A DNA stretch of 64,000 nucleotides from JADFJB01 sp964464595 (GTDB lineage: Bacteria > Zhuqueibacterota > JdFR-76 > DREG01): positions 41,806 through 105,805 of the forward strand of contig CAYXGW010000007.1 of the NCBI GenBank assembly GCA_964464595.1, given 5' to 3'. The notes beneath the pieces were generated by a model that saw only the letters and a program-made list of their open reading frames with translations, was not told the origin of the DNA and searched no databases. Positions 1-8,804 of the stretch are shown piece after piece. Each line of letters opens with the position of its first letter. Position 1 is the first letter of the stretch. A program made the translations under genes and the position numbers.

Positions 1-248
1 CCGTTCCAATAATCATTCATCATATAATCTATTGTCGCCGAAACTACGCTATTATAAACCCCTTTTTCTAACCAGCCATATAAACTATTCTTTTTTATTG
101 TTTCACTCAGGTTTGAAACCGGATCTGGCAAACCGTCCAAATAAGAATCTTTTCTCTCCTGAAAAGTCTTACTATCTACACCTATAGTCTGCCCAAAAAG
201 CAAAATTGGAAACAATATGATTATCAAAACTAAATTAAATATCTTCAT
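1..248 (-). CDS. Secreted protein of unknown function, N-terminal part (cut by window edge)
   Basis: An open frame starts at an ATG at 246..248 and runs off the left edge, giving about 82 residues. The first 20 or so residues are a typical Sec signal peptide: a Lys near the start, a run of Leu/Ile/Phe, then LLFGQ as a likely cleavage region. The mature part contains LYGWLEKGVYNSVVS. This short stretch is clearly similar to a degenerate open frame just upstream at 299..523 (YLFSWLEPRTYNKVVS), so the two belong to one family. I do not recognise the family. The export signal is seen directly; a role in the periplasm or at the cell surface is inferred. Confidence 0.7.
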   Translation of the reverse strand, partial: MKIFNLVLIIILFPILLFGQTIGVDSKTFQERKDSYLDGLPDPVSNLSETIKKNSLYGWLEKGVYNSVVSATIDYMMNDYWN

Positions 249-298
249 ATTTATATCTCTTTATTTCTTTTTTAATTTTACTAAATATTAATTATTAT

Positions 299-523
299 TT
301 ACATAATTTGCTGTTGCAAAAACCAATTCACCTTTAACTCATGTTTATTTTCCGAAACAACTTTATTGTATGTTCTAGGCTCTAGCCAACTAAATAGATA
401 TTTTCTACGTTCATCTAAATCCATACTTGAGCTAGAAGGGTTAGCATTAAATTCATTATTAAAGATTTGTATAATATTTTTGAATATTTCCCCATATTTA
501 ATCTCCTTTAAATAATTATTATT
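299..523 (-). pseudogene. Degenerate paralogue fragment of the secreted protein at 1..248
   Basis: A 74-codon open frame ends in TAA at 299..301. It is bounded upstream by an in-frame stop and has no start codon before a Met at 422..424. It contains YLFSWLEPRTYNKVVSENK, which aligns without gaps to LYGWLEKGVYNSVVSATI in the neighbouring partial gene. There is no signal peptide. I read it as the remnant of a duplicated gene that has lost its 5' part. A 41-residue protein starting at 424 is the alternative. The similarity between the two copies is visible; the history is inferred. Confidence 0.5.
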
Positions 524-603
524 TTATTTTATATAACTTCAATCAATAGCAAAACAAGACTTTTAAATTTTTCCATGTATGCCACATATAAATAATTTAT
601 CAT

Positions 604-2043
604 CTAAGCAGAACTTTTCTTCAAGAACAGAAGCATTTGTTTGTCGCTTTCTGTGATAAGCCCAAGTAAAAATAAGCTTCCTAAATAAAGTAGGGAAGCA
701 ATGGTTAAAATCACAAATAGATTCATATCTTTCATTACAATTATCGAACTTCCCATAAGAATCCCTGCAACAATTATTTTAAGCCCATATTTTAAAACAT
801 CCCTTGCTTTAAAATGGATTAACTTTTGAACTACAAAAGGAACCTGTAATACAACATAAAAATTGATTGATATCAAAGTTGCAATTGTAGCTCCAATAAA
901 TCCAAATTTTGGAATCAGAAAGAAATTTAGAGATACGTTTAAAAACATGCTAATTACATTAACTAAAAGGTCTATATTTTGACGATTACAAGCGATCAGT
1001 GAATATGCAAATATTTGAGAAAATACATATGGAATTAAAGCCCAAATGAGGACTTGTAAAACTTTGACCGATGGTAAGAAATTTTCTTTAAATAAGAAGA
1101 GAATAACCCTTTCCGCAAGTAGAGATAATGCAATAATAATTGGTATTACAGCCACCATAAGAATTCGCAAAGACTTCCTGCATGCTATTTCAAATTTTGC
1201 TTTAGAAGTTTTGTAGTAATTTGAAATGATTGGATATAGGGAAAATACATAACTATGAACTAAAACCATCGACATCATTAGAAATCTATAAGCTGCTGAA
1301 TAATAACTCACTTCTTCCGCAGAGCGCATTGATTCTAACATAATTCCATCTATATTCCAATAAATGGTTACAGAAACCATTATTAATGCAAATGTTTTTG
1401 CTTGCTTAAAAAGGGAAAAAATAAGATGCTTATCAAATTTGCCTGTTGTTTTTGTAAGCTTCCGATTAATATAGATGTAAAAAAATATAGTTTTCAATAT
1501 TTGTCCAATAACAAATACCAAAACAATAACGATTATGCCAAATCCGTTATAAATTAAAAATAGACTTAAGCCAACGCGAAATACATTTTCTGCAAATAAT
1601 GCATAGCCAACCTGCTTTAACTCCTCGAAGCCTCCTATAACACCTTCATATACATCTGATAAACCTGAAGCAAAAAGTGCAATGCTAGCTAAAACTGTTC
1701 CGTAGATAACAAGTGGATTATTACTAATCAAATTCACCAAAAAACTCATTGAAATGGCACCGATAAAAGCAGTAATTAAAGCAACATATGTAGCAGCGCT
1801 TACATATTTATGAGCAACTTCAGGATTCTGGGCAATCTCCCTTACTAAAAAACTTCGTAAACCAAAGCCGGCAATGATCTGAAAGATCGGCACATACTTG
1901 AAAATCGTACTATAAACACCAAAAACCTCAAGACCATATTTCTGACTAATCGTGATAATAAGAAAAAATGTTGCAAGAGGTTGAAATGCTTTGGCTACAA
2001 CGAGAATAGTTGTATTCTTTATAAATTTTTTTGTCTTACTCAT
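604..2043 (-). CDS. Wzx-type polysaccharide flippase (MOP superfamily)
   Basis: This is a 479-residue, very hydrophobic protein with about 12 to 14 predicted membrane segments and an Arg/Lys-rich N-terminus, the layout and length usual for Wzx/RfbX oligosaccharide flippases. Typical family features are the polar patch in TM1-TM2 (ITISQKYGLEVFGVYS) and an interior Arg after FGLRSFLVREIAQNP. Members of this family move undecaprenyl-diphosphate-linked repeat units from the cytoplasmic to the periplasmic face. It is the most distal complete gene of the EPS locus. A second Wzx lies at 17146..18609, so two different lipid-linked units may be handled, or one copy may be redundant. No good Shine-Dalgarno sequence precedes the ATG. 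Confidence 0.88.
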   Translation of the reverse strand: MSKTKKFIKNTTILVVAKAFQPLATFFLIITISQKYGLEVFGVYSTIFKYVPIFQIIAGFGLRSFLVREIAQNPEVAHKYVSAATYVALITAFIGAISMSFLVNLISNNPLVIYGTVLASIALFASGLSDVYEGVIGGFEELKQVGYALFAENVFRVGLSLFLIYNGFGIIVIVLVFVIGQILKTIFFYIYINRKLTKTTGKFDKHLIFSLFKQAKTFALIMVSVTIYWNIDGIMLESMRSAEEVSYYSAAYRFLMMSMVLVHSYVFSLYPIISNYYKTSKAKFEIACRKSLRILMVAVIPIIIALSLLAERVILFLFKENFLPSVKVLQVLIWALIPYVFSQIFAYSLIACNRQNIDLLVNVISMFLNVSLNFFLIPKFGFIGATIATLISINFYVVLQVPFVVQKLIHFKARDVLKYGLKIIVAGILMGSSIIVMKDMNLFVILTIASLLYLGSLFLLGLITESDKQMLLFLKKSSA

Positions 2044-2068
2044 ACTAAACTAGGAAAACCCATTTTTT

Positions 2069-3346
2069 TTAGTTTAACACACTTATTTTATTGGGATAAT
2101 TCTTCTTATCTTTCCAATTCAGTAGATTATGATATACATCAATGATTTGCTCATAATGAACTTCCGGACTAAATTCACTTAACGCTTTGTTATGCGCATT
2201 TTTCCCCATACGATTACATACTTTTGGGTTTATCCAAAGTTTATTTATACAAGATGTTAGTTCCTTAATATTACCTGCAGAAAAAAGTAAACCATTAATC
2301 GCGTCATCAATCAATTCCGACATTCCGCCCATAGTACTTGCTATCACAGGTTTCCCCATTGCAAATGATTCATAAATTACTAAAGGTGAATTATCGTACC
2401 ACTCCGAAGGAACAATAACAAATTTTGCATTTTGAACCAATCTAACTATATCCTTTTTAGCCTGATTACCTAGAAATTTTATATTTGATAATAAATTAGC
2501 TTCTGAGAACTCCTCTAATTCGATTCGTTGCGGTCCATCCCCAATTATGTACAGTTTAACTTTTGGAAGTTTTGTCATCGCTTTAAGCAAAGTTAAAATG
2601 CCTTTTTCTCCTGACAATCTACCATAATAAACACAATAGTCTGATGACTCTGGATGATATGGATAATCCTTCATGTCAATAGTATAAAAATGATGCCAAA
2701 TCTTCTCTTTTGGAAAACCACCTTCAATAAGTTTATTCCCCAAAAATTGACTGGGAACATGAAACAAATCAATCAAATCATATATTTTCATCCATTTATG
2801 AATATAGCTCTCGAGTGCTACAATAGAACTGGCTGTTATTGAAGCCTTATGACATTTTTGAACCACCGCATTGTAAAAACCACCCGATATACATTTTTCA
2901 CAAATTTGGTTTTTATGCATAATAAACATTCTATAGCTTGGGCAGATCAACTTATACTGATGGCAGGTCTGAATAATTGGGATTCCACAACCACGTAATG
3001 TATGAAGAATGGAGGGGGATAACTGGTGATCTATCATATGAAGATGAGCAATATCCGGTTGCTCTTTTTCAATCAGCTTTCGCAAAGAGTTTTTGGCTTC
3101 AAACGAATATATAATTCTACCGAATATTTTGGGTGCATATTTAAGTTTCTGAATTTTTGATAGCCCATTAAATTCAATATTGCTTACAAAATCTGGCTCA
3201 TATTTTGTATTGAAATTGTCCGGATGCTTCATAGCGAATGGGATAACTTCATGACCTTTTGATTCAAGGATTTTTCCTAGCTCAAAATAATATCTTTCTG
3301 CGCCACCCTTAATAAAATAGTATTTATCGATCATAAGAATTTTCAC
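2069..3346 (-). CDS. GT4 family glycosyltransferase
   Basis: The 425-residue protein has the GT-B fold signature of family GT4. The N-terminus is MKILMIDKYYFIKGGAERYY, with the glycine-rich acceptor loop. The C-terminal nucleotide-sugar domain has YYGRLSGEKGILTLLKA and PLVIYESFAMGKPVIAS. A central Cys/His-rich stretch (CHQYKLICP, then CEKC and KCHK) is common in bacterial EPS GT4 enzymes. The start is a GTG, with AGGA about 7 bases upstream. That RBS lies inside a 21-nt sequence repeated in the 3' end of the upstream GH39 gene. It probably adds a sugar to the lipid-linked unit in the cytoplasm; donor and acceptor cannot be told from sequence. Confidence 0.87.
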   Translation of the reverse strand: MKILMIDKYYFIKGGAERYYFELGKILESKGHEVIPFAMKHPDNFNTKYEPDFVSNIEFNGLSKIQKLKYAPKIFGRIIYSFEAKNSLRKLIEKEQPDIAHLHMIDHQLSPSILHTLRGCGIPIIQTCHQYKLICPSYRMFIMHKNQICEKCISGGFYNAVVQKCHKASITASSIVALESYIHKWMKIYDLIDLFHVPSQFLGNKLIEGGFPKEKIWHHFYTIDMKDYPYHPESSDYCVYYGRLSGEKGILTLLKAMTKLPKVKLYIIGDGPQRIELEEFSEANLLSNIKFLGNQAKKDIVRLVQNAKFVIVPSEWYDNSPLVIYESFAMGKPVIASTMGGMSELIDDAINGLLFSAGNIKELTSCINKLWINPKVCNRMGKNAHNKALSEFSPEVHYEQIIDVYHNLLNWKDKKNYPNKISVLN

Positions 3347-3468
3347 AATTAATCCTAATTCCCTTTCACATTACTTGCTATCAGGCTGAGCAGTGCAACA
3401 CTGTTGTTTTGTAATTTTATTTCTTTTTCAAAACTTCGATCAAGTGAAATTAATCCTAATTCCCTTTC
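3347..3468. repeat. Pair of identical 21-nt direct repeats, 101 nt apart
   Basis: The same 21 bases occur at 3347..3367 and at 3448..3468. The right copy lies inside the GH39 coding region, where it codes ERELGLI. The left copy, read in another frame because the offset (101) is not a multiple of three, contains the GH39 stop codon TAG and the AGGA ribosome binding site of the next gene. Perfect identity over 21 nt at this distance is unlikely by chance. It suggests a local duplication or a recombination junction. Confidence 0.75.
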
Positions 3469-5151
3469 GACAAGATCAAGGTCATCTTGCTGCTGTAACT
3501 TCTTTATCTGATCTGAAGTTGGCGGTTTAGGTGACCCCATTTTTCTCCACAATGAAAAACCGTTACTATGGTCTTCATCGATTACAAATAGTTCAGATTT
3601 AAATGTTTCAAAAGGTAAATTTTTTATATTAATTTTTATTGGAAAACTTTGTTTTTTATTATTTCTTCTATCGTTTTCATCAATATGATATAGAAGTATA
3701 TGAATGGATTCATCACCTGATTTTGTTGCTATTGCATGGAGCGGATCCCCAAAACTAGTTCCTTCAACTTTTACTTGCGTCGAGTCTAATCTAGATAAAG
3801 CATCAAATGCATTAAATACCGGGCGTTTCACAATTGTTCGAGGTGATGGATTGTTTTTATTGCCAAAAGCTGTGGCTAATCCAAAATGTTTATCAAAATT
3901 AGGAGGAATTGGCAGTGTCCAAAAATACATCATATCCGGAATGTATTCTTTACCCTCGCGATCGCCAAGGTAGAGAATGCCATCAACAAGCTTAACTACC
4001 CAACTTGCAACATATCGAGTATTAAGCCAAGGCTTTGGTAAAGTCGAGGGCCCATATTCGGTAATAATAAAATCTGTACTATTTGCAATAGTTTTGTTTT
4101 GACGCTTTACCCCATCGACAAACATTTTAATCATATTTAAGATTTTATCCTCAATATTTCCATAACAATGTCTGGAAAGGAAATCTATACGGGTTCCTTT
4201 TTCCCCTGTCGCAAAATTCTTTCCGGAAACAAGATGTGGAAACCATCTATTTATAAATAGCTCTATATCTCCTGCTATTGCCGGGCCACCAATCTTAATC
4301 CGTTTTTCTGCGGCAATAGCCCCTTCAATAGAATAGTCATATAATTTAAAATATTCTTTGTTATTACCGCGGTATGGATAGCGTTTTTTGTTTGGATGGT
4401 CAATCCAGAAAAAATGCGGAAGATCCGGTTCATTCCAAACTTCGAAATACCATTGGCTAATCTCGTCAGATCCGTAGCGCGTCTTTAGATGATCGACCAC
4501 ATTGAAAATAATCTCTTGCCATTTTTCATAATCATTTGGTGGTGAAACGTTAGCATAACTCCAGGGATTTTTCTTTTTTAATCTGGAAGCAATCGCACTA
4601 GGCATGTAAGTGAATGACACCAATGGTTTCAAATTATTAGATAAAAACAAATCAAAAACTTCATCTACAATCTGCCAATTATAGATAGGTTCTTTATTGT
4701 CCAATTCTTTATAAACATGGCCAGCAGAGTTATCTTTAGATTGTATATGCCATTTATCGCTTAACATACCTTTAGAATGTGCAGACTGGAAGACTGGACG
4801 CACCTTATTCATTTCACCGATTAGATTAAAGTAGGCTCTATTGTACGGTTTTAATGTTCCATCCTTAAAAGAATCATGACCGAGACCTTGCCAAAATTTA
4901 TTGAGTTTTCCCAATTCATTTGTGAAGTCAATGTAAAATTCCGCTTCTTTCATTAATTCATTTTTATTTAGATTTCCTATTCCGGAGTCTAAATTTAAGA
5001 ATTGAGACATCTTGGCTTTATTATTTTTTAACATTCCATATAATTCAGGATTCTGCTTTATCTTAGCCTTTATTGAATCTTTAAATACGAATATGGAAAT
5101 TCCACAAACAATTAGAACTAAAATTACAATGATTAATGATTTCTTGAGCAT
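3355..5151 (-). CDS. Membrane-anchored GH39-type glycoside hydrolase
   Basis: The 598-residue protein has an N-terminal signal anchor (residues 5 to 23) followed by a long (beta/alpha)8 glycosidase domain. The acid/base motif is WYFEVWNEPDLP with Glu241, and the nucleophile motif is IITEYGPS with Glu365. Motif and spacing match clan GH-A, family GH39 (beta-xylosidase, alpha-L-iduronidase type). A beta-sandwich-like tail follows from about residue 450. The lack of an obvious cleavage site suggests it stays attached to the cytoplasmic membrane facing the periplasm. Its place between two GT4 genes suggests it trims or edits the EPS made by the locus, a role known for glycosidases in other EPS clusters; the substrate is unknown. 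The 3' end carries an unusual 21-nt repeat. Confidence 0.85.
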   Translation of the reverse strand: MLKKSLIIVILVLIVCGISIFVFKDSIKAKIKQNPELYGMLKNNKAKMSQFLNLDSGIGNLNKNELMKEAEFYIDFTNELGKLNKFWQGLGHDSFKDGTLKPYNRAYFNLIGEMNKVRPVFQSAHSKGMLSDKWHIQSKDNSAGHVYKELDNKEPIYNWQIVDEVFDLFLSNNLKPLVSFTYMPSAIASRLKKKNPWSYANVSPPNDYEKWQEIIFNVVDHLKTRYGSDEISQWYFEVWNEPDLPHFFWIDHPNKKRYPYRGNNKEYFKLYDYSIEGAIAAEKRIKIGGPAIAGDIELFINRWFPHLVSGKNFATGEKGTRIDFLSRHCYGNIEDKILNMIKMFVDGVKRQNKTIANSTDFIITEYGPSTLPKPWLNTRYVASWVVKLVDGILYLGDREGKEYIPDMMYFWTLPIPPNFDKHFGLATAFGNKNNPSPRTIVKRPVFNAFDALSRLDSTQVKVEGTSFGDPLHAIATKSGDESIHILLYHIDENDRRNNKKQSFPIKINIKNLPFETFKSELFVIDEDHSNGFSLWRKMGSPKPPTSDQIKKLQQQDDLDLVERELGLISLDRSFEKEIKLQNNSVALLSLIASNVKGN

Positions 5152-5158
5152 TTCTACC

Positions 5159-6346
5159 TCATCTTTTTACTAAAACTTCTTCAAAAACTGTTGACATTTT
5201 TTCAGCAACTCGATCCCAATTCCACTCTCTTTGAGAGTCAATTCTTGCACTTTGTCCTAATCTCTTTCTCAATTTCTCTGATGAAACCAACTTACTGACT
5301 TTCTGGTAGAGTTCTCCAGGTATCTCTGGATCAAATAAATAACCATTTTCCCCCTCCTTAATTACCTCTGCTATTTGTCCAACTCTAGTTGCCACAATTG
5401 CCTTCCCAGCCGCCATATACTCAAACAGTTTCATTGATGACGCATAAAAGAAATCGAATTTTGGATACGGGGCCAAAACAATATCCATACAAGAAAGATA
5501 TTTTGGAATATCTTCATGTGGTACAAAACCGGCAAGAATAAATCTATCTGCATCTCCATCCTTATGAAAGTGCTCACGAAAAAAATCCATATTTTCTTGA
5601 CTTCCAATCATTAAAAAAGTGACAGATGGATATTCCTTCATTAATTGATGCATAGTTTTGTTTAGAACTTCAATTCCAGTCCATCCAACTCCCGCACCTA
5701 CCCAGCCAATAACAATCTTATCCTTCAATTTATACTTTGCACGAAAATCCAAGTTGGGCTCCATGTTTTTATATTTTTGAATATTGGCCGCGTTTGTAAT
5801 CATGTGGATCTTTTCACGTTGTATCCCAAGATTCACATAATAGTCAGTTAATTGATTAGACTGTGTAATAACAGCATCAGCTTGCTTAAGGACTGCTACT
5901 TCTAGTTTCAAAGATAGATTACCCAGCTTGAATGCATCGCGAGCGTAAAAATTTACCCACTCATGAGTTGGCGGACAATCTGCTTCAATTACTAGGGGGA
6001 TATTAAACCATTTAGACAAAAGCACACAAGAAAAAATACCATACTCCAAGCGCGAGAAAATTATATCAGGCTTGTTTTGCTTTAATAATATATATTCTTG
6101 AATAAGATGTTTTATATTAACTAAATACCTTTTTGATTCACGAAGATATTTCTGTATGAGTGCATGTGTATTTTTTTTTATTACGCTTTGGTTATTATTT
6201 GATTTATGCGGTTGAGGTGTACGCCATTCTAGGGTTACATCGTAACCTTGTCTGCGCAAACCTTCTACAAACTCTATGCCCTTAATTGCAGAACCTGCAG
6301 AAATACCTTCTATATCCCATAAATAATTGAAATAACTTATTTTCAT
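5159..6346 (-). CDS. GT4 family glycosyltransferase
   Basis: This is a 395-residue GT-B enzyme. The C-terminal donor domain contains IGWVGAGVGWTGIEVL, APYPKFDFFYASSMKLFEYM and AAGKAIVATRVGQIAEVI, which is the GT4 E-x7-E region. The N-terminus, with YLWDIEGISAGSAIKGIEFV, is less typical. It lies 8 bases upstream of the GH39 start, so the two are probably cotranscribed and translationally linked. The start is ATG with AT-rich leader sequence. It is a cytoplasmic enzyme of EPS repeat-unit assembly with unknown sugar specificity. Confidence 0.86.
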   Translation of the reverse strand: MKISYFNYLWDIEGISAGSAIKGIEFVEGLRRQGYDVTLEWRTPQPHKSNNNQSVIKKNTHALIQKYLRESKRYLVNIKHLIQEYILLKQNKPDIIFSRLEYGIFSCVLLSKWFNIPLVIEADCPPTHEWVNFYARDAFKLGNLSLKLEVAVLKQADAVITQSNQLTDYYVNLGIQREKIHMITNAANIQKYKNMEPNLDFRAKYKLKDKIVIGWVGAGVGWTGIEVLNKTMHQLMKEYPSVTFLMIGSQENMDFFREHFHKDGDADRFILAGFVPHEDIPKYLSCMDIVLAPYPKFDFFYASSMKLFEYMAAGKAIVATRVGQIAEVIKEGENGYLFDPEIPGELYQKVSKLVSSEKLRKRLGQSARIDSQREWNWDRVAEKMSTVFEEVLVKR

Positions 6347-6377
6347 TATAACATCAATTGATTAAATTAACAAATAA

Positions 6378-8246
6378 TTAATTATTCTTAATTTTAATAT
6401 TTTGAGGCGGCGCTGGTGGTGTTGAATCATTGCTCTGATTGTCTGATTTATAAACAAATTTAATTGCGTCCGCTATTACAATCCCGTTTGCACCTGCTGA
6501 TTTAATAGCCACATAACTATTTGGACCTGTGGCAAAATGATAAACACCAAGACTATTCCATTTACCGAAATTGATCCTCTGATTTACCTGGATTGTTGTG
6601 GAGTCAGTTGCATATTTAATTTCATGAGATACATTAGATGCCGCATTGTTAGCATCAAGAGATACATGCCATTCAAAAATTTCATAGTTACCAGCCAATC
6701 CAATCGTAGGGGTATAAACTACTTTTTGGGTTCCTCCGGGAGATGCTGTTGCGAATGCAAAGGAGCCGGGGTTCCAATCACACCTCAATACATAATAATT
6801 TGATCCAGGCGTTTTACACCCACTGTTAGCACCATGTTGGTTAAAGCCACCTGTTAAAATTGCTGCTTCACTATTCGGCGAAGTACCCATATCTACGTTA
6901 TCAATTATTATGTCCGATACAATCGTTGTTGGGGTTTTAAATAATAGAATTCCATCCCCTAATCTTGCAATTGCTCTACCTTTTATATAACGTTCTCCAA
7001 ACAAATATACGCTATCAAACTTTTTTCCATTATTGAAAATTACATCCTGCCCACCTCTGAAACGAAAGTAAGGACCTCTATAACCCGGTAAAGATCTTAA
7101 GTCAGCGTCCGTAGCATTTTTTGGTATCCCATCTGTACTAGCAAGAGCAGCCCCTTTTTCAAAGAACCGCGCCCAAAGACCTTCCCTGATTTGGATTGGT
7201 CCACTAGTTGGCTTACCTAAACTGGCATCAAATTCATCATACCAATAACTCCAATAATGCTCATCTGCTTCATTACTCTGGAAGCTAAAATAGTGATCGT
7301 TGAACATGGAAGTGACTAGACCATATCTCATCCCCTTATAATCATTTTTCGTATTTGAGGGAAGATTTGTTGCTTCAGTATGAGGAAAACCGTCAGCAAC
7401 AACTGTCATGGGTTTAGCGGATGCAGCAGCAAATTTCCCATAATAATCCTTGTTAAAGTTATCGTCAAAATGTCCTCTCAATTTTTCCCTCACAACGCCG
7501 TTACTTTGTTCAAACCCCCAATGATGTTCAGCTCCTGTGTTGATAATTAATAATTTATTAGGGCCCTTAGCATTTAACTTTTCTCTAATATTAATCATAA
7601 TCTCATCTACACCAGCCTGCCAATGTGAAATCCATTCGTCCTTGGAATATTCATTGTGATCATTAATCCCGTTATTATCAATGTCAACATCCATTCCAAA
7701 TTCATGATCAGGATTGCTCCATTTATAAGACATGCCATAACCGCCCCAGACACCTATGCTACCCCAGCCGTCAAAATATTCCAGATCTGCCGTTTTCTCA
7801 AAATATTCTGCAAGATACTTCCTATAAGTTTTACCATTATAAGGGCCGCTTTCGGCGGGTGGCGCTTTATCGGAAAGATTCATCATTCTGAGATTACCAT
7901 ACGAATGCAGAATATTTCCTTTAGAGTCTTTCAAAATCCAATCATTAGGTACATCTGGTATACCCCTGGCCGTGTTCCAATCAATAGTCCAAACAACTAC
8001 AATTTTGGGATTTAGTTGCTTAAGCTCTAGTAATCTATCAATATTTGTGTAGCGGTACGTAATTAAATCAAAGCGAGAATAAAAATCGCTTACCGCACCT
8101 GTAAATGTCATCCAACCAATTAGTGGATACTCATGTGATGGCAATTGTGCATTCACCGCCCCTCCTGCAATACAAAAATAAAGTAAATGTATATAGCTAA
8201 TACCTTTTAATATTCTTAGTTTAAAACCTAACTTTAATTTCATCAT
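6378..8246 (-). CDS. Secreted putative glycosidase-like protein with golvesin-type C-terminal domain
   Basis: The 622-residue protein has an N-terminal signal peptide ending near AVNAQ. Residues 40 to about 430 resemble the hypothetical barrel glycosyl hydrolases (GHL15-like): a Trp/Asp/Tyr-rich domain with IVVVWTIDWN, EYFDGWGSIGVWGG and LLIINTGAEHHWG. An EF-hand-like loop DVDIDNNGINDHNEY lies near residue 185. Residues of about 490 to 600 form a golvesin/xanthan-lyase-type carbohydrate-associated domain, with IGLAGNYEIFEWHV, TIQVNQRINFGKWNSLGVY and IVIADAIKFVYK. The protein ends in STPPAPPQNIKI, which looks like the first strand of a fibronectin type III domain that is then cut short. It is probably exported and binds or cleaves the surface glycan. 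The catalytic assignment is weak. Confidence 0.65.
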   Translation of the reverse strand: MMKLKLGFKLRILKGISYIHLLYFCIAGGAVNAQLPSHEYPLIGWMTFTGAVSDFYSRFDLITYRYTNIDRLLELKQLNPKIVVVWTIDWNTARGIPDVPNDWILKDSKGNILHSYGNLRMMNLSDKAPPAESGPYNGKTYRKYLAEYFEKTADLEYFDGWGSIGVWGGYGMSYKWSNPDHEFGMDVDIDNNGINDHNEYSKDEWISHWQAGVDEIMINIREKLNAKGPNKLLIINTGAEHHWGFEQSNGVVREKLRGHFDDNFNKDYYGKFAAASAKPMTVVADGFPHTEATNLPSNTKNDYKGMRYGLVTSMFNDHYFSFQSNEADEHYWSYWYDEFDASLGKPTSGPIQIREGLWARFFEKGAALASTDGIPKNATDADLRSLPGYRGPYFRFRGGQDVIFNNGKKFDSVYLFGERYIKGRAIARLGDGILLFKTPTTIVSDIIIDNVDMGTSPNSEAAILTGGFNQHGANSGCKTPGSNYYVLRCDWNPGSFAFATASPGGTQKVVYTPTIGLAGNYEIFEWHVSLDANNAASNVSHEIKYATDSTTIQVNQRINFGKWNSLGVYHFATGPNSYVAIKSAGANGIVIADAIKFVYKSDNQSNDSTPPAPPQNIKIKNN

Positions 8247-8804
8247 ACTACCCTAATTAATCTTGAATGAAATACTTAAATTCTTTTGTTAAAACCCGTA
8301 AAGAATTTCAATCCTGTAATTGAATTTTGATCTTGCATTACAAACTTGTAATGTTTAATTGTTTAGCATTTTAATTTGACAACTTGTACTAGAATTGTGC
8401 AAAAGTAATGCCACATCCTTAATACCATTTAATAACGGACTTCAAGATTATCTATTTCTTTAAAAGGTACTTATTTAAAAGACTCATCCGTATACTCATT
8501 CTCATTAGATTCTTGATTTTTAACAAGATAGTTGCCAATTGCCAGATAATCTAAATGTTATTGTAAAAAAAACATACAACATCTTGCGGTGTACAAACTA
8601 TAAGCTCTTCATGCACATTGAAGTTTATATTTACTAGAGAAGTATTCCTGTAATTTTATGATATTCTTTAGGATCTGTATTATGGTACAGAATGGATCGA
8701 TTACCAAGAAATCTTGACCCAAGTTCCATACGTCCATTGAGCAGAAATGTACCATCCAAAATTTTAATTAAGTTGCTCTACCTTGGATTGGAGAGTCCCA
8801 AATT
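8247..8804. other. 558-bp intergenic region with a short open frame remnant
   Basis: No full gene is visible here. On the minus strand an open frame at 8634..8777 (47 codons, stop TAG at 8634..8636) has coding-like composition, with LDGTFLLNGRMELGSRFLG. It has no convincing ribosome binding site and no recognisable family, so it could be a gene remnant. The rest is AT-rich and probably contains the promoter for the downstream secreted protein gene ending at 6378. I could not pick out a convincing promoter. The gap is the largest inside the EPS locus and may split it into separate transcripts. Confidence 0.4.

Noticed and set aside
7656..8015. Plus-strand open frame of 119 codons
   Set aside because: Antisense to the golvesin-domain protein gene; its composition mirrors that gene and shows no family motif.
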